From Dugong dugon (lineage: Eukaryota; Chordata; Mammalia; Sirenia; Dugongidae), in the NCBI GenBank assembly GCA_030035585.1, contig CM057473.1, forward strand, positions 7,614,501 to 7,678,500: DNA of 64,000 nt. The letters are read 5' to 3'. Under the pieces are notes generated by a model that was not told the DNA's origin, did no database searches, and worked only from the letters and a program-made list of their open reading frames with translations. Numbering within the stretch: the stretch's first letter is position 1; the number at the start of each line of letters is the position of its first letter. The translations under genes and the position numbers were made by a program. Shown here in pieces: positions 63,969-64,000 of this stretch.

Positions 63969-64000
63969 GTAAGTCTAAAGAGAAATGAACTTTTGTAATA

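Noticed and set aside
61351-61894. Minus-strand frames in intron 27
   Set aside because: They fall in an old dispersed repeat, with no splice structure or family match.

Overview
This window is vertebrate nuclear DNA, almost certainly from an afrotherian mammal and most likely an elephant. About 38 copies of AfroSINE lie in it (heads such as GCCCTGGTGGCGCAGTGGTT, tails such as GAGTCGGAATCGACTC). Internally deleted RTE elements, L1 3' ends of the elephant type, and MaLR LTRs of one lineage occur too. A sirenian or hyrax is not formally excluded.

The window holds one gene, read left to right: LTN1 (listerin, the RING E3 ubiquitin ligase of ribosome-associated quality control). I place 29 coding exons between 5298 and 63968. 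Joined, they read as one open frame of 5,235 nt (1,745 codons), matching the human protein (1,766 aa, from memory) end to end. Only the last exon is missing (about 20 residues, with the final Cys pair of the RING). All junctions keep frame. Of 28 introns, 26 are GT-AG and two (introns 2 and 22) are GC-AG.

Layout: 1-4970 is intergenic and mostly repeats; by human chromosome 21 synteny the upstream neighbour should be RWDD2B. 4975-5910 is the CpG-island promoter, with an inverted CCAAT box, a perfect CRE, a half CRE, a GC box and ETS sites. Exons 1-4 (N-terminal domain) lie at 5298-10081, exons 5-25 (HEAT/ARM-like solenoid, with a charged disordered linker in exon 10) at 14816-55653, exons 26-28 (C-terminal region including the RWD-like part) at 59858-62651, and exon 29 (first part of the RING) at 63801-63968. 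Introns are full of AfroSINEs, L1, L2, MIR, Tigger-type DNA transposons and MaLR fossils.

I found no prokaryotic-style system, CRISPR array or second protein gene. The points most worth a second look are: a KVRF (PP1-docking type) motif in listerin's linker; two GC-AG introns; a nearly homogeneous 39-bp minisatellite that carries about ten splice-acceptor-like sites just before exon 17; a 46-bp minisatellite born from an L1/AfroSINE junction; two L1 insertions of only about 54 and 64 bp; an internally deleted 5'UTR-3'UTR L1; three SINE insertions at one target site; and an unassigned TA-flanked inverted-repeat element. Comparisons with human are from memory, and repeat ends are by eye.
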